Positions 6,749 to 13,906 of a DNA stretch of 33,357 nt are shown piece by piece. The notes beneath the pieces were generated by a model, which was given only the letters and a program-made list of their open reading frames with translations, was not told the origin of the DNA and made no database searches. Source of the DNA: CAZYVU01 sp964651435 (GTDB taxonomy: Bacteria > Desulfobacterota > Syntrophorhabdia > Syntrophorhabdales > CAYQXL01); contig CAZYVU010000035.1 of the NCBI GenBank assembly GCA_964651435.1, forward strand, positions 1 to 33,357, in the 5' to 3' direction. Each line of letters begins with the position of its first letter. Position 1 is the first letter of the stretch. The position numbers and the translations under genes were made by a program.

Positions 6749-8452
6749 ATGGGCTGCGTGAGCCTCGCCATAACGCTTGTTCTGACAGGCCTCAACGCCT
6801 TAAAACCTTTGAGCGGCAAGCTGCTTATCGACGTGGTAATCATGAAGCAGGAACTCGCCAGGGTCGAGGCCCTGCTGAACAGTCTCCATCTATCTTTTCT
6901 CTACGGCCCACTGGAACGCATATTGGGCTCGCTCAACGAGGTGGTTCTCTCGGCCGTGGCCGTCAGCCTCTTTCTGGGGTGCCTCGGCATCCTGCAGAAC
7001 GTAATCAACTTCAAGTTCAACAACGAAATTACCTTTAACGTCCAGACCGAACTCTTTGAGCGGGTGCTGCGTTTTCCCCTGTCTTTTCTTCGGGCCAGGC
7101 GGACGGGGTACCTCGTGTCCCGCGTCACCGGCGACGTACACGTGGTGCAGTCACTCTTTTCGCAGTTCGTTACGCAAGTCTTTGCCGGCGTGGTGACGCC
7201 GCTTTTAAGCTTTTTCGTTGTGTTCCAGCTCAACGCCACGCTGGCCCTCATTCTGCTCGTCATTCTGCCCGTAAGCGTCCTGTTCCACTATCTCGTCGTC
7301 GTGAGGTCCCGGGCCCTGAGCTACTGGCAGGCCGAGGAGACGGCCAACGTGACGGGGCAGATTCAGGAGGCCCTGTCGGGCGTTGAGGTCATCAAGTCTT
7401 TCGGCGCCGAGGCGCGGGAGGCGGGCAAGGTCTCGCGGACCCTCCGGAAGATCATCCGCCTGCAGATGAAGGCGCTTTTTCTCTCCTCCTTTGCGGGATA
7501 CGTGATGAACGCCCTCAGTCTGGGCCTCAAACTCTTCGTGTTCTGGTACACGGCTAAGCAGGCCATCGCCGGTACCATGACTATCGGCGATCTGACCTCC
7601 CTGTCGTGGTATGTCGTGAGCCTTTACGGATCTCTGAACGGGTTTTTCGGCCAAATACTCTCCGTTCAGCACCTTTTTGTTTCCCTGGGCAGGCTTCATG
7701 AGATGTTTACCGTTGCACCGGAGGCACAGGGAGCCAGGGAACCGGCGGGCCGCCCGGCGCTGGGGCCGGCGAGGGGCGATATCGTCTTTGAGGGGGTATC
7801 GTTTGGTTACGAGCCTGATCGCCCCGTAATACGGGATCTTTCTCTTGCCGTGCCGGCGGGCGAGACAGTGGCCATCGTGGGGCCGAGCGGTGCCGGCAAG
7901 ACAACGCTCATGAGCCTCCTCCTCAAGTTCTATATCGCGCAGAAGGGCAGGATTCTTATTGACGGCATCGATATGGGCCTCATCGACGGCGACTGGCTGA
8001 GGCGGCAGGTAGGCATCGTTTCTCAGGAAACCTTTCTTTTTGAAGACACTATAGAGCACAACATCAAGTACGGCAAGCCTGGGGCCACCCTGGCAGAGGT
8101 GAAGGCGGCGGCGGCCATGGCACACATCGACAGGGACATCGAACTGCTTCCCCAGGGCTACAAGACGATCATAAGGGAAGGAGGGAAGAGCCTCTCGGTG
8201 GGACAGAAACAGCGGATATCGCTGGCCCGTACGTTTCTCACAGACCCCCCCATTCTCATTCTTGACGAGCCTACATCGGCCCTCGACAGCACCACAGAGG
8301 CATCCCTCGGCGAGACCCTCAGGGGCATCACGAGGGGCCGGACCACCTTTATCATAAGCCATCGTCCGGCGGTTCTGGGCTTGGCCGACAGGGTGCTCGT
8401 TCTCGACGGAGGCACCCTCAGGGAAGGGCCTTCCGGGGAGCACATCAGGTAG
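6749..8452 (+). CDS. MsbA-like ABC exporter (fused membrane and ATPase domains)
   Basis: A type IV ABC half-transporter that would act as a homodimer in the inner membrane, exporting a lipid, drug or peptide. Six membrane helices lie in about residues 5-310. The nucleotide-binding domain has Walker A GPSGAGKTT (about 378-386), Q-loop SQETF, signature LSVGQKQR (about 482-489), Walker B ILILDEP and switch ISHRP. The signature has V in place of the usual second residue G. 6749 is the first in-frame ATG and gives 567 aa, but the frame stays open back to 6557. The codons before it encode an amphipathic elbow (LKDILFYFRFVRPIWK) expected ahead of helix 1. The true start is therefore probably upstream. 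A GGGAGG followed 7 nt later by ATC at 6623 is the best site, or CTG at 6641. The 3' end overlaps the opposing channel gene by 8 bp. The substrate cannot be told from sequence. Confidence 0.88.
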   Translation: MGCVSLAITLVLTGLNALKPLSGKLLIDVVIMKQELARVEALLNSLHLSFLYGPLERILGSLNEVVLSAVAVSLFLGCLGILQNVINFKFNNEITFNVQTELFERVLRFPLSFLRARRTGYLVSRVTGDVHVVQSLFSQFVTQVFAGVVTPLLSFFVVFQLNATLALILLVILPVSVLFHYLVVVRSRALSYWQAEETANVTGQIQEALSGVEVIKSFGAEAREAGKVSRTLRKIIRLQMKALFLSSFAGYVMNALSLGLKLFVFWYTAKQAIAGTMTIGDLTSLSWYVVSLYGSLNGFFGQILSVQHLFVSLGRLHEMFTVAPEAQGAREPAGRPALGPARGDIVFEGVSFGYEPDRPVIRDLSLAVPAGETVAIVGPSGAGKTTLMSLLLKFYIAQKGRILIDGIDMGLIDGDWLRRQVGIVSQETFLFEDTIEHNIKYGKPGATLAEVKAAAAMAHIDRDIELLPQGYKTIIREGGKSLSVGQKQRISLARTFLTDPPILILDEPTSALDSTTEASLGETLRGITRGRTTFIISHRPAVLGLADRVLVLDGGTLREGPSGEHIR

Positions 8453-9488
8453 AGGGCAGCCCGCGCTTGTCGGAGGCCAGGATCTGCTCGAGCATTTCGC
8501 GGCCCTCGGGCGTCGACATAACGATAAGGCTCATGTCCTTCTCGATAACCGCGTCGGGGTAGGGATTGTACAACCATGATCCGGTGTGGGTTCTGACGGC
8601 AACGAGGAGAATGTTGCCGATGGACTTGAAATCGATCCTGCCCACGGGGTGGCCCACATAAGGGGAATGGCGGGGCACCTGAACCTCTTCTACGCGCATG
8701 GGCGATTCCCGGTCGCGCAACATCTTGTCGAGAAACGTCGTCACGTGGGGTCTTACCATCTCGGAAGCCATCCTCAAGCCGCCTATGTAATCGAGCGCCA
8801 CGACGGAATCGGCACCGGCCCTGCGGATCTTGTCGAGGTTCCTCGTGTCATTGCAGCGCGAGACGACCCGTAGGGATGGATTGATCTGTTTTGCCGTGAG
8901 AACGATGACGATGTTGGCATTGTCCGAATCGGTGGTGGCGAAGAGGCCCTGGGCGTGATCGATCATGGCCTTTTGGAGGATCGTGTTTTCGCTGGCGTCC
9001 CCCACGATAATGTCCACATGCATGTTTTCCGAGCGCAGCAGGTCAAGCGCCTGCTCGTCCAGATCGATGGCTATGAGGGGCCGCTTGGTGTGGTACAGCT
9101 CATGGACGATGTAGAGGCCTACCATGCCTATGCCGCAGACTATGTAGTGTTTTTTCATCCTTGATATCCTTTTCTCCATGACCCTCTTTCTCAGCACCGC
9201 CCTCAGCTCGCCGCCGATCGTGTATGCGGCCAGGTTTGTAAAGAGAAAGGCGATGGTGCCGGCGCCGGCGTAGATGAATGCGATGGCGAATAGCTTACCC
9301 CAGGGCTTGTCTTCGAGGCCGATGACGTCGCTGTACCCCACGGTGAAGAGGGTGATGGTTGTCATATAGAGGGCGTCAAGGATGCTGGTCTTGCTGCCCC
9401 CGATGATCTTGAAGCCGATGGTGCCGATGAGGGTGATGAGCAGTATGGCGAGGAGAATGTTACGAAGTCTTTTCGGAAGGACCCTCAT
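8445..9488 (-). CDS. potassium channel with RCK (TrkA-N/TrkA-C) domains
   Basis: A 347-residue two-helix channel fused to a cytosolic ligand-gating module, as in MthK and similar bacterial channels. Helix 1 is about residues 10-29. The pore helix and filter read TTITLFTVGYSD, with the filter at T49-V-G-Y-S53. Helix 2 is about 65-90. RCK-N follows with the Rossmann motif CGIGMVG (G119-x-G121-x2-G124) and an acidic residue ending strand 2 (AIDLDEQ), typical of NAD or nucleotide binding. RCK-C occupies roughly residues 255-340. The last filter residue is Ser where Gly is canonical (TVGYG). The gene follows the DUF1445 gene after 75 bp on the same strand, with no clear ribosome-binding site. Its 3' end overlaps the convergent ABC exporter by 8 bp. 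A K+ role is likely; the selectivity effect of the Ser is unknown. Confidence 0.87.
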   Translation of the reverse strand: MRVLPKRLRNILLAILLITLIGTIGFKIIGGSKTSILDALYMTTITLFTVGYSDVIGLEDKPWGKLFAIAFIYAGAGTIAFLFTNLAAYTIGGELRAVLRKRVMEKRISRMKKHYIVCGIGMVGLYIVHELYHTKRPLIAIDLDEQALDLLRSENMHVDIIVGDASENTILQKAMIDHAQGLFATTDSDNANIVIVLTAKQINPSLRVVSRCNDTRNLDKIRRAGADSVVALDYIGGLRMASEMVRPHVTTFLDKMLRDRESPMRVEEVQVPRHSPYVGHPVGRIDFKSIGNILLVAVRTHTGSWLYNPYPDAVIEKDMSLIVMSTPEGREMLEQILASDKRGLPST

Positions 9489-9563
9489 AGGCTTGCAAAG
9501 CTATATCGGTTCATGCGCGAGGCTCTCCTTCGCCGGACCCTGCTGTACGCCTCGCCGCATGCC

Positions 9564-10373
9564 TCACGACGCCGCCAGCTCCTCGTTTAACAGGTCGGTA
9601 ATGAACATGTGGCCGGGTGCGTGGGTGATGCAGATATCCGGCTTCACCTCCATGGCAACGGCCTGGGGGGTGACCCCGCAGGCCCAGAACAGGGGCGTTT
9701 CGCCGGGCAGGATAGACACAGCATCGCCGAAATCCGGTTTTGCGATATCCCTGATACCGATTGCCTGCGGCTCGCCGATGTGAACCGGTGCGCCGTGGAC
9801 CTGGGCGTAGCGGCCTGTGATCTGGACGGCGCGGGTTACGAGGCGATGGGGCACGGGCCGCATACTGACCACCATGGGTCCCCGGAAAACCCCTGCCGGC
9901 ACACAGGGGATGTTGGTAATGTACATGGGCACGTTCCTGCCCTCCTCTATATGCCGGACAGGCACGTTCGCCCTCAGGAGGGCCTCTTCGAAGGAGTAGC
10001 TGCAGCCGATGAGGAAGGTGACGAAATGGTCCTGCCACTGCCCCGTGATATCGCCGACCGTGGCCTTCAGCCTTCCCTTTTCGTAGACGTTGTAGGCCGG
10101 AAGATCGGTGCGGATATCGGCGCCGCGGGCAGCGATCCTTGTCTCCCAGGTGCCCGGCTCGAGCACCTCGAGGACCGGACAGGGCTTGGGGTTTCGCTGG
10201 CAAAAAAGGAGAAAATCAAAGGCCAGCTCCCCGGGAAGAATAGCCAGGTTTGCCTGAGCGTAACCCGGCGCCACACCGGCCGTATTGCCCGTCCATTCCC
10301 CGGCCCGGATGAGGGAGCGAGCCTCGGCCGGCGAGACGGGATGCTGAGAGTTCGGAGTTTTTCTTGTCCGCAT
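9564..10373 (-). CDS. DUF1445/UPF0317 protein (YcsI-like putative hydro-lyase, D-glutamate cyclase-related)
   Basis: A 269-residue cytosolic protein with the full DUF1445 pattern: TAGVAPGYAQANLAILP (about 32-48), FLLFCQRNPKPCPVLEV, DIRTDLPAYNVY, GCSYSFEEALL, VRHIEEGRNVPMYITN, GPMVVSMRP, PVHIGEP, FWACGVTPQAV and ITHAPGHMFITDL. Bacterial members are annotated as putative hydro-lyases (B. subtilis YcsI is one). The vertebrate mitochondrial D-glutamate cyclase, which forms 5-oxo-D-proline, contains this domain. Here it follows livF after 86 bp in an operon that also holds PxpABC, as ycsI sits with kipI/kipA in B. subtilis. A role in 5-oxoproline or D-glutamate metabolism is therefore plausible, but the reaction is not established by sequence. 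GGGAGG precedes the only reasonable ATG. Confidence 0.88.
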   Translation of the reverse strand: MRTRKTPNSQHPVSPAEARSLIRAGEWTGNTAGVAPGYAQANLAILPGELAFDFLLFCQRNPKPCPVLEVLEPGTWETRIAARGADIRTDLPAYNVYEKGRLKATVGDITGQWQDHFVTFLIGCSYSFEEALLRANVPVRHIEEGRNVPMYITNIPCVPAGVFRGPMVVSMRPVPHRLVTRAVQITGRYAQVHGAPVHIGEPQAIGIRDIAKPDFGDAVSILPGETPLFWACGVTPQAVAMEVKPDICITHAPGHMFITDLLNEELAAS

Positions 10374-10431
10374 GGTTCTTTTTCCTCCCTCAGTCAGTCT
10401 ATGCCCTGCCTTTTGTTTCTTAACCCAAAAC

Positions 10432-10452
10432 TTATAACTTATAATTTATAAC
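10432..10452. repeat. three tandem TTATAAY heptamers between livF and the DUF1445 gene
   Basis: Three head-to-tail 7-mers, TTATAAC, TTATAAT and TTATAAC, in an otherwise GC-rich operon gap of 86 bp. The AT-rich patch could mark an internal promoter or simply be slippage; nothing else identifiable is present. Confidence 0.5.
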
Positions 10453-10459
10453 TTTCTTC

Positions 10460-11164
10460 TCACAGTCCCAGGAAGGCCTTCCGGATCTCCTCCGAGGCGA
10501 GAAGCTCCTTGCCCGTACCCGAGTGAATGGTTCGCCCTGTCTGTAGCACGTAGCCCCGGTCTGCTATGTCCAGCGACTCGCGCACGTTCTGCTCCACAAG
10601 CAGGATCGTCTTACCCATGTCTCTGAGCTTCGCCACGGCCTGAAGCATCTCGTCGACGAGCTTGGGCATAAGCCCAAGGGAGGGCTCATCCAGCATGAGC
10701 ACCTTGGGGTTGGACATGAGCCCGCGGCCGATGGCCAGCATCTGCTGCTCGCCCCCGGAAAGCGTCCCGCCGAGCTGACTGCGCCGTTCCTTCAGGCGCG
10801 GAAAGAGGCCGAAAACGAATTCAAGATTCTTTATCTTTTCCGCCTCGTTGTTGAGGATGAAGGCCCCCAGTTCAAGATTCTCCTCGACGGTCAGGGGCCC
10901 GAATATGGATCTGGCTTCGGGGACGTAGGTAATGCCCCTCCGAACCACGTCGGGCGTGGAAAGCCTCTGGATGTCTTCGTCTTCAAACCTGATCGAACCT
11001 TTTGTGGGGTGAAGGGCACCCGCTATGGTCTTGAGCAGTGTCGACTTCCCGGCTCCGTTGGAGCCCACGACGGCCACAAGCTCCCCTTGCCGTACCTCGA
11101 CGGACACATTATGGATGATCGGTATGCCGCTGTAGCGCACCTCGATTTCAGACACTTTGAGCAT
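10460..11164 (-). CDS. livF: branched-chain amino acid-type ABC importer ATPase LivF
   Basis: One of the two ATPases of a Liv/HAAT-type importer, docking on the cytosolic side of LivH/LivM. It has 234 residues when started at the ATG at 11164, chosen because GGGGGAG sits 4-5 nt upstream and the homologous N-terminus (MLKVSEIEVRYSG) begins there; an upstream ATG at 11200 lacks support. Walker A is GSNGAGKST, the signature is canonical LSGGEQQ, Walker B is VLMLDEPSLGL, and the switch region reads ILLVEQNV. The start lies inside livG, with a 17 bp overlap. Transported solute is unknown; the operon's oxoprolinase genes suggest 5-oxoproline or a related compound rather than Leu/Ile/Val. Confidence 0.92.
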   Translation of the reverse strand: MLKVSEIEVRYSGIPIIHNVSVEVRQGELVAVVGSNGAGKSTLLKTIAGALHPTKGSIRFEDEDIQRLSTPDVVRRGITYVPEARSIFGPLTVEENLELGAFILNNEAEKIKNLEFVFGLFPRLKERRSQLGGTLSGGEQQMLAIGRGLMSNPKVLMLDEPSLGLMPKLVDEMLQAVAKLRDMGKTILLVEQNVRESLDIADRGYVLQTGRTIHSGTGKELLASEEIRKAFLGL

Positions 11165-11879
11165 ATTTCTCCCCCAGGTAGGCCTTGATAACATCGGCAT
11201 TCTTCACGATTTCGGCGGGCGAACCCTCGGCTATCTTGACCCCGCTGTCGAGAACAATAACCCTATGGGAGACGGCCATGACCATTTCCATGATATGTTC
11301 GATAAGAAGAAGGGTAATGCCTCTTTCGGCGTTAAGTCTTTTCAGGAGATGCACCATCTCGTCGCTCTCCGAGTGGTTGAGGCCCGAGGCCACCTCGTCG
11401 AGCATGAGCAGCTCCGGTTTCGTGGCAAGGGCCCTGGCGAGCCCCACCTTTCTCTGCATGGCTATGGGGAGCTCGTTGAGGTGATAATCCCTGACCTTTT
11501 CCAGGCCCAGAGATGCCATGATTTCTAACGCTTCTCCGCGGGCGGCGGCCCGGTCGTCGATGCGGCAGAAGGCGCCGACCATGATGTTTTCCACAACCGT
11601 CATACCTTCCGTAACCTTCATGACCTGAAAGGTGCGGGCGATCCCCTCCCTGTTTGTTTGAAAGGGCTTGAAGCCCGTAATGTCCTTGCCCTTGAAGAGC
11701 ACCCGGCCTTCATCGGGCTTGTGGTAGCCCACGATGCAGTTGAAAAGCGTTGTTTTTCCCGCTCCGTTCGGACCGATAAGGCCCACTATCTCACCCTTGG
11801 CGACGGAAAAGGAGACGCGCTGGTTCGCGACCAGCCCCCCGAAATCCTTGGTCATATTCTCTACGTCCAGGAACGCCAC
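11148..11879 (-). CDS. livG: branched-chain amino acid-type ABC importer ATPase LivG
   Basis: The partner ATPase of LivF. The start is the GTG at 11879 (243 aa): GAAGGGGAAG lies just upstream, and the family N-terminus (VAFLDVENMTKDFGG) aligns there; the ATG at 11948 would add 23 unrelated residues lying inside livM. Walker A is GPNGAGKTT, the Q-loop lies near TFQVMKV, Walker B is LLMLDEV, and the switch is LLIEHIMEMVM. The C-loop reads LPIAMQRKV in place of LSYGxQ, and Walker B is followed by V rather than P. Similar divergent C-loops occur in part of the LivG family, so the protein need not be inactive. It starts one base after the livM stop. Confidence 0.91.
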   Translation of the reverse strand: MAFLDVENMTKDFGGLVANQRVSFSVAKGEIVGLIGPNGAGKTTLFNCIVGYHKPDEGRVLFKGKDITGFKPFQTNREGIARTFQVMKVTEGMTVVENIMVGAFCRIDDRAAARGEALEIMASLGLEKVRDYHLNELPIAMQRKVGLARALATKPELLMLDEVASGLNHSESDEMVHLLKRLNAERGITLLLIEHIMEMVMAVSHRVIVLDSGVKIAEGSPAEIVKNADVIKAYLGEKYAQSV

Positions 11880-11880
11880 G

Positions 11881-12879
11881 TTATCTTCCCCTTCTGCGCA
11901 ATTGTTCGATGATGCCCCATATCCCCCGGGGCTGATATGCCGATACAACCATTATGAGCATGGCATAGATCATGAAGTCGACGCCGATCAGACCCCTGTG
12001 GCCGCCGAGCCAACTACCGAGAAAGCGATCGAGCGGTACAAGGAAGGCTGCCCCTATGATGGGCCCCCAGAGGGACCCCGCACCGCCCAGCATGGCCATC
12101 ATAGCTATCTTGATGGAAAGATCGAGGTCCATGACGGACTGGGGGTCGATGTACAGATTGTAGACAGCCATAAACCCGCCGCCGACGGCGACGAAGGCCG
12201 AAGCGATTGAGTAGGCCTTGATCTTGCACCAACGGATATCGATGCCGAGGCTCTCGGCGGCCTCCTCATCGTCTTTGATCATCCTGAGCTGGTAGCCCAA
12301 CTTCGACTTCCTGAACCAGTTCATGTAGAAGATGGCTATGTAGAAGAGCGCCATGATGAAATAGTAGTAGTAGGTGTCCGATTTGAACTGCATGTAGAGA
12401 AAATCGGGATGGTCATGGATGGGCAGCTCAATCCCCTTGGCGGCGCCGACGAGCTTCCAGTTCACGAAGATGTCCTGCAGCACCAGGGACGTGCAGATGG
12501 TAGCTATGGCGAAGTAGTGCCCTTTGAGCCGGAAGAGGGGGTAGCCGATAATGAAGGAGTAGCCGACGGCAATGAGGACGCCGATAGGCATTGAGACCCA
12601 GAAGGGCACGTTCCACCAGACCATGAAAAGGGCCACCGTGTAGGCGCCTATGCCCACGTATTGTGCCTTTCCGAGCTCCACCTGCCCGCCGTAGCCCCCT
12701 ATGGTATTCCATCCCATACCAAAGAGGGAAAAAAGCATGAACTGAATCAAAACGGATCGCACGAAGGAGCCGATGCCGACCCAAGGCAAGACGAGAAGAA
12801 AGACGGTGAAGAGGAGGAAACAGATCCGCTCTGCCTTTGAGAAATCGCTGAAGTCGAGGGCGTCTTTTAGTTTTTCCAT
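11881..12879 (-). CDS. livM: branched-chain amino acid-type ABC importer permease LivM
   Basis: A 332-residue inner-membrane permease of the LivM type. A hydrophilic N-terminal tail (about 18 residues) precedes roughly eight or nine hydrophobic helices. Recognisable family segments are GGYGGQVELGKAQYVGIGAYT (permease motif near residues 62-82), the LRMIKDDEEAAESLGIDIRW cytosolic loop that contacts the ATPase, and GGAGSLWGPIIGAAFL near the C-terminus. The ATG overlaps the 3' end of livH by 13 bp. With LivH it forms the solute pathway. Assignment is secure; substrate is not determined by sequence. Confidence 0.93.
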   Translation of the reverse strand: MEKLKDALDFSDFSKAERICFLLFTVFLLVLPWVGIGSFVRSVLIQFMLFSLFGMGWNTIGGYGGQVELGKAQYVGIGAYTVALFMVWWNVPFWVSMPIGVLIAVGYSFIIGYPLFRLKGHYFAIATICTSLVLQDIFVNWKLVGAAKGIELPIHDHPDFLYMQFKSDTYYYYFIMALFYIAIFYMNWFRKSKLGYQLRMIKDDEEAAESLGIDIRWCKIKAYSIASAFVAVGGGFMAVYNLYIDPQSVMDLDLSIKIAMMAMLGGAGSLWGPIIGAAFLVPLDRFLGSWLGGHRGLIGVDFMIYAMLIMVVSAYQPRGIWGIIEQLRRRGR

Positions 12880-13760
12880 CCAAACAATCCCTGTGGTCTG
12901 AAAACGACAATAATAAAATAGGCCAGGTAGACAATGGTAAATTTAAAGTGGGGACCCAAAAAGTCGGAGCCGACGAGGTGCCCGAAGACAGGGAAAACAG
13001 TCTCAATGACGCCGACGATGACGCCGGCAAAGAAGGCACCCTTGATGCTTCCGAACCCTCCCAGGGCAACGCTGGCGAAGGCAATCATAACGAAGAGCAG
13101 GCCCACCATGGGATAGACATAGTAAAAGTTCACGAGCAATCCGCCCGCCACCCCCACCGTCCCTCCTCCGATGACCCACGCAATGGCATTCATCTGATCC
13201 GTCTTGATGCCCATGTACGATGCCGCTTCCTTGTTCAGCGACGTGGCCTTCAGCGCCTTTCCCAACCGCGTCTTGTTCAGAAAATAGTAGACGAAGGCAA
13301 AGGCTATGAGGCTGAGGATGGCCGCGGCGAGCTTTGTCCAGTCGAGGATGAACGGTCCGACGGAGAGCGTTTGCCCCACAAGGATGCCCTTTTGGATGAT
13401 GCGGTAGTCCGTCCCGAAGAGGAACATGGCAAGGTACCGGAGGAAAAGCATGAGGCCGAAGGTGCCGAAGAGCTGGGCGATCGCCGGTCCCCGCAGGAGG
13501 TATTTGACGAGGCCATAGTAGGATGCGAGCCCGAGCAGCATGCCCACGATGGCCGATGCGGGGAGCGTTACCAGGGGGTCGACGTTGAGGAACAGGCTCG
13601 TCCAGTAAACGCTATACATGCCGATCATGAGGAATTCGCCGTGGGCAAAGTTGACCACGTCCATAACGCCCCAGATGATCGTCAACCCCAGGGCGACGAG
13701 GGCAAAGAGCAGGCCCATGAGAATTCCTTGAAGAACTGAGTCAATGCAGATGGTCAGCAT
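12867..13760 (-). CDS. livH: branched-chain amino acid-type ABC importer permease LivH
   Basis: A 297-residue permease with about eight membrane helices. The LivH hallmarks are ALVALGLTIIWGVMDVVNFAHGEF (residues about 20-44), the cytosolic LRMIKDD-equivalent loop LGKALKATSLNKEAASYMGI, and VALGGFGSIKGAFFAGVIVG near residue 230. GGAG lies 7 nt before the ATG. It follows livJ after 131 bp that contain a stem-loop spanning the livJ stop, and overlaps livM by 13 bp. Pairs with LivM as the membrane channel of the importer. Confidence 0.93.
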   Translation of the reverse strand: MLTICIDSVLQGILMGLLFALVALGLTIIWGVMDVVNFAHGEFLMIGMYSVYWTSLFLNVDPLVTLPASAIVGMLLGLASYYGLVKYLLRGPAIAQLFGTFGLMLFLRYLAMFLFGTDYRIIQKGILVGQTLSVGPFILDWTKLAAAILSLIAFAFVYYFLNKTRLGKALKATSLNKEAASYMGIKTDQMNAIAWVIGGGTVGVAGGLLVNFYYVYPMVGLLFVMIAFASVALGGFGSIKGAFFAGVIVGVIETVFPVFGHLVGSDFLGPHFKFTIVYLAYFIIVVFRPQGLFGWKN

Positions 13761-13885
13761 TCTTTCTCCATCCTGTTATTCCCAATCCGGAGGGACGGCA
13801 ATCCACCGCCGGAGGGGCACGTCAGACAGGGTAGGGGGCCCGTTTGGGGGCCGCCCATCCCGCCTTTCTTCCAGTCGTTTAAGCG

Positions 13886-13906
13886 CCGGGCTTACTTCCA
13901 GCCCGG
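13886..13906 (-). other. stem-loop spanning the livJ stop codon
   Basis: Inverted repeat CCGGGC/GCCCGG (6 bp, all G-C) with a 9-nt loop that contains the livJ TAA (13894-13892). A second weaker 5-bp stem (13837-13852) lies further on in the livJ-livH gap. Neither has a following T-run, so termination is unlikely. In other importer operons such structures protect the binding-protein mRNA and raise its level over the permeases; that role is inferred. Confidence 0.4.

Noticed and set aside
7205..8443. Long minus-strand ORF (412 codons) opposite the ABC exporter
   Set aside because: Antisense shadow of the membrane and ATPase domains; low-complexity charged sequence with no motif or ribosome-binding site.
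9511..10203. Minus-strand ORF overlapping the DUF1445 gene in another frame
   Set aside because: Arg/Gly-rich frame-shifted reading of the DUF1445 gene; the 9564-10373 frame carries every family motif.
12948..13739. Plus-strand ORF (263 codons) opposite livH
   Set aside because: Antisense shadow of a membrane protein gene, giving the usual acidic/His-rich artefact sequence.
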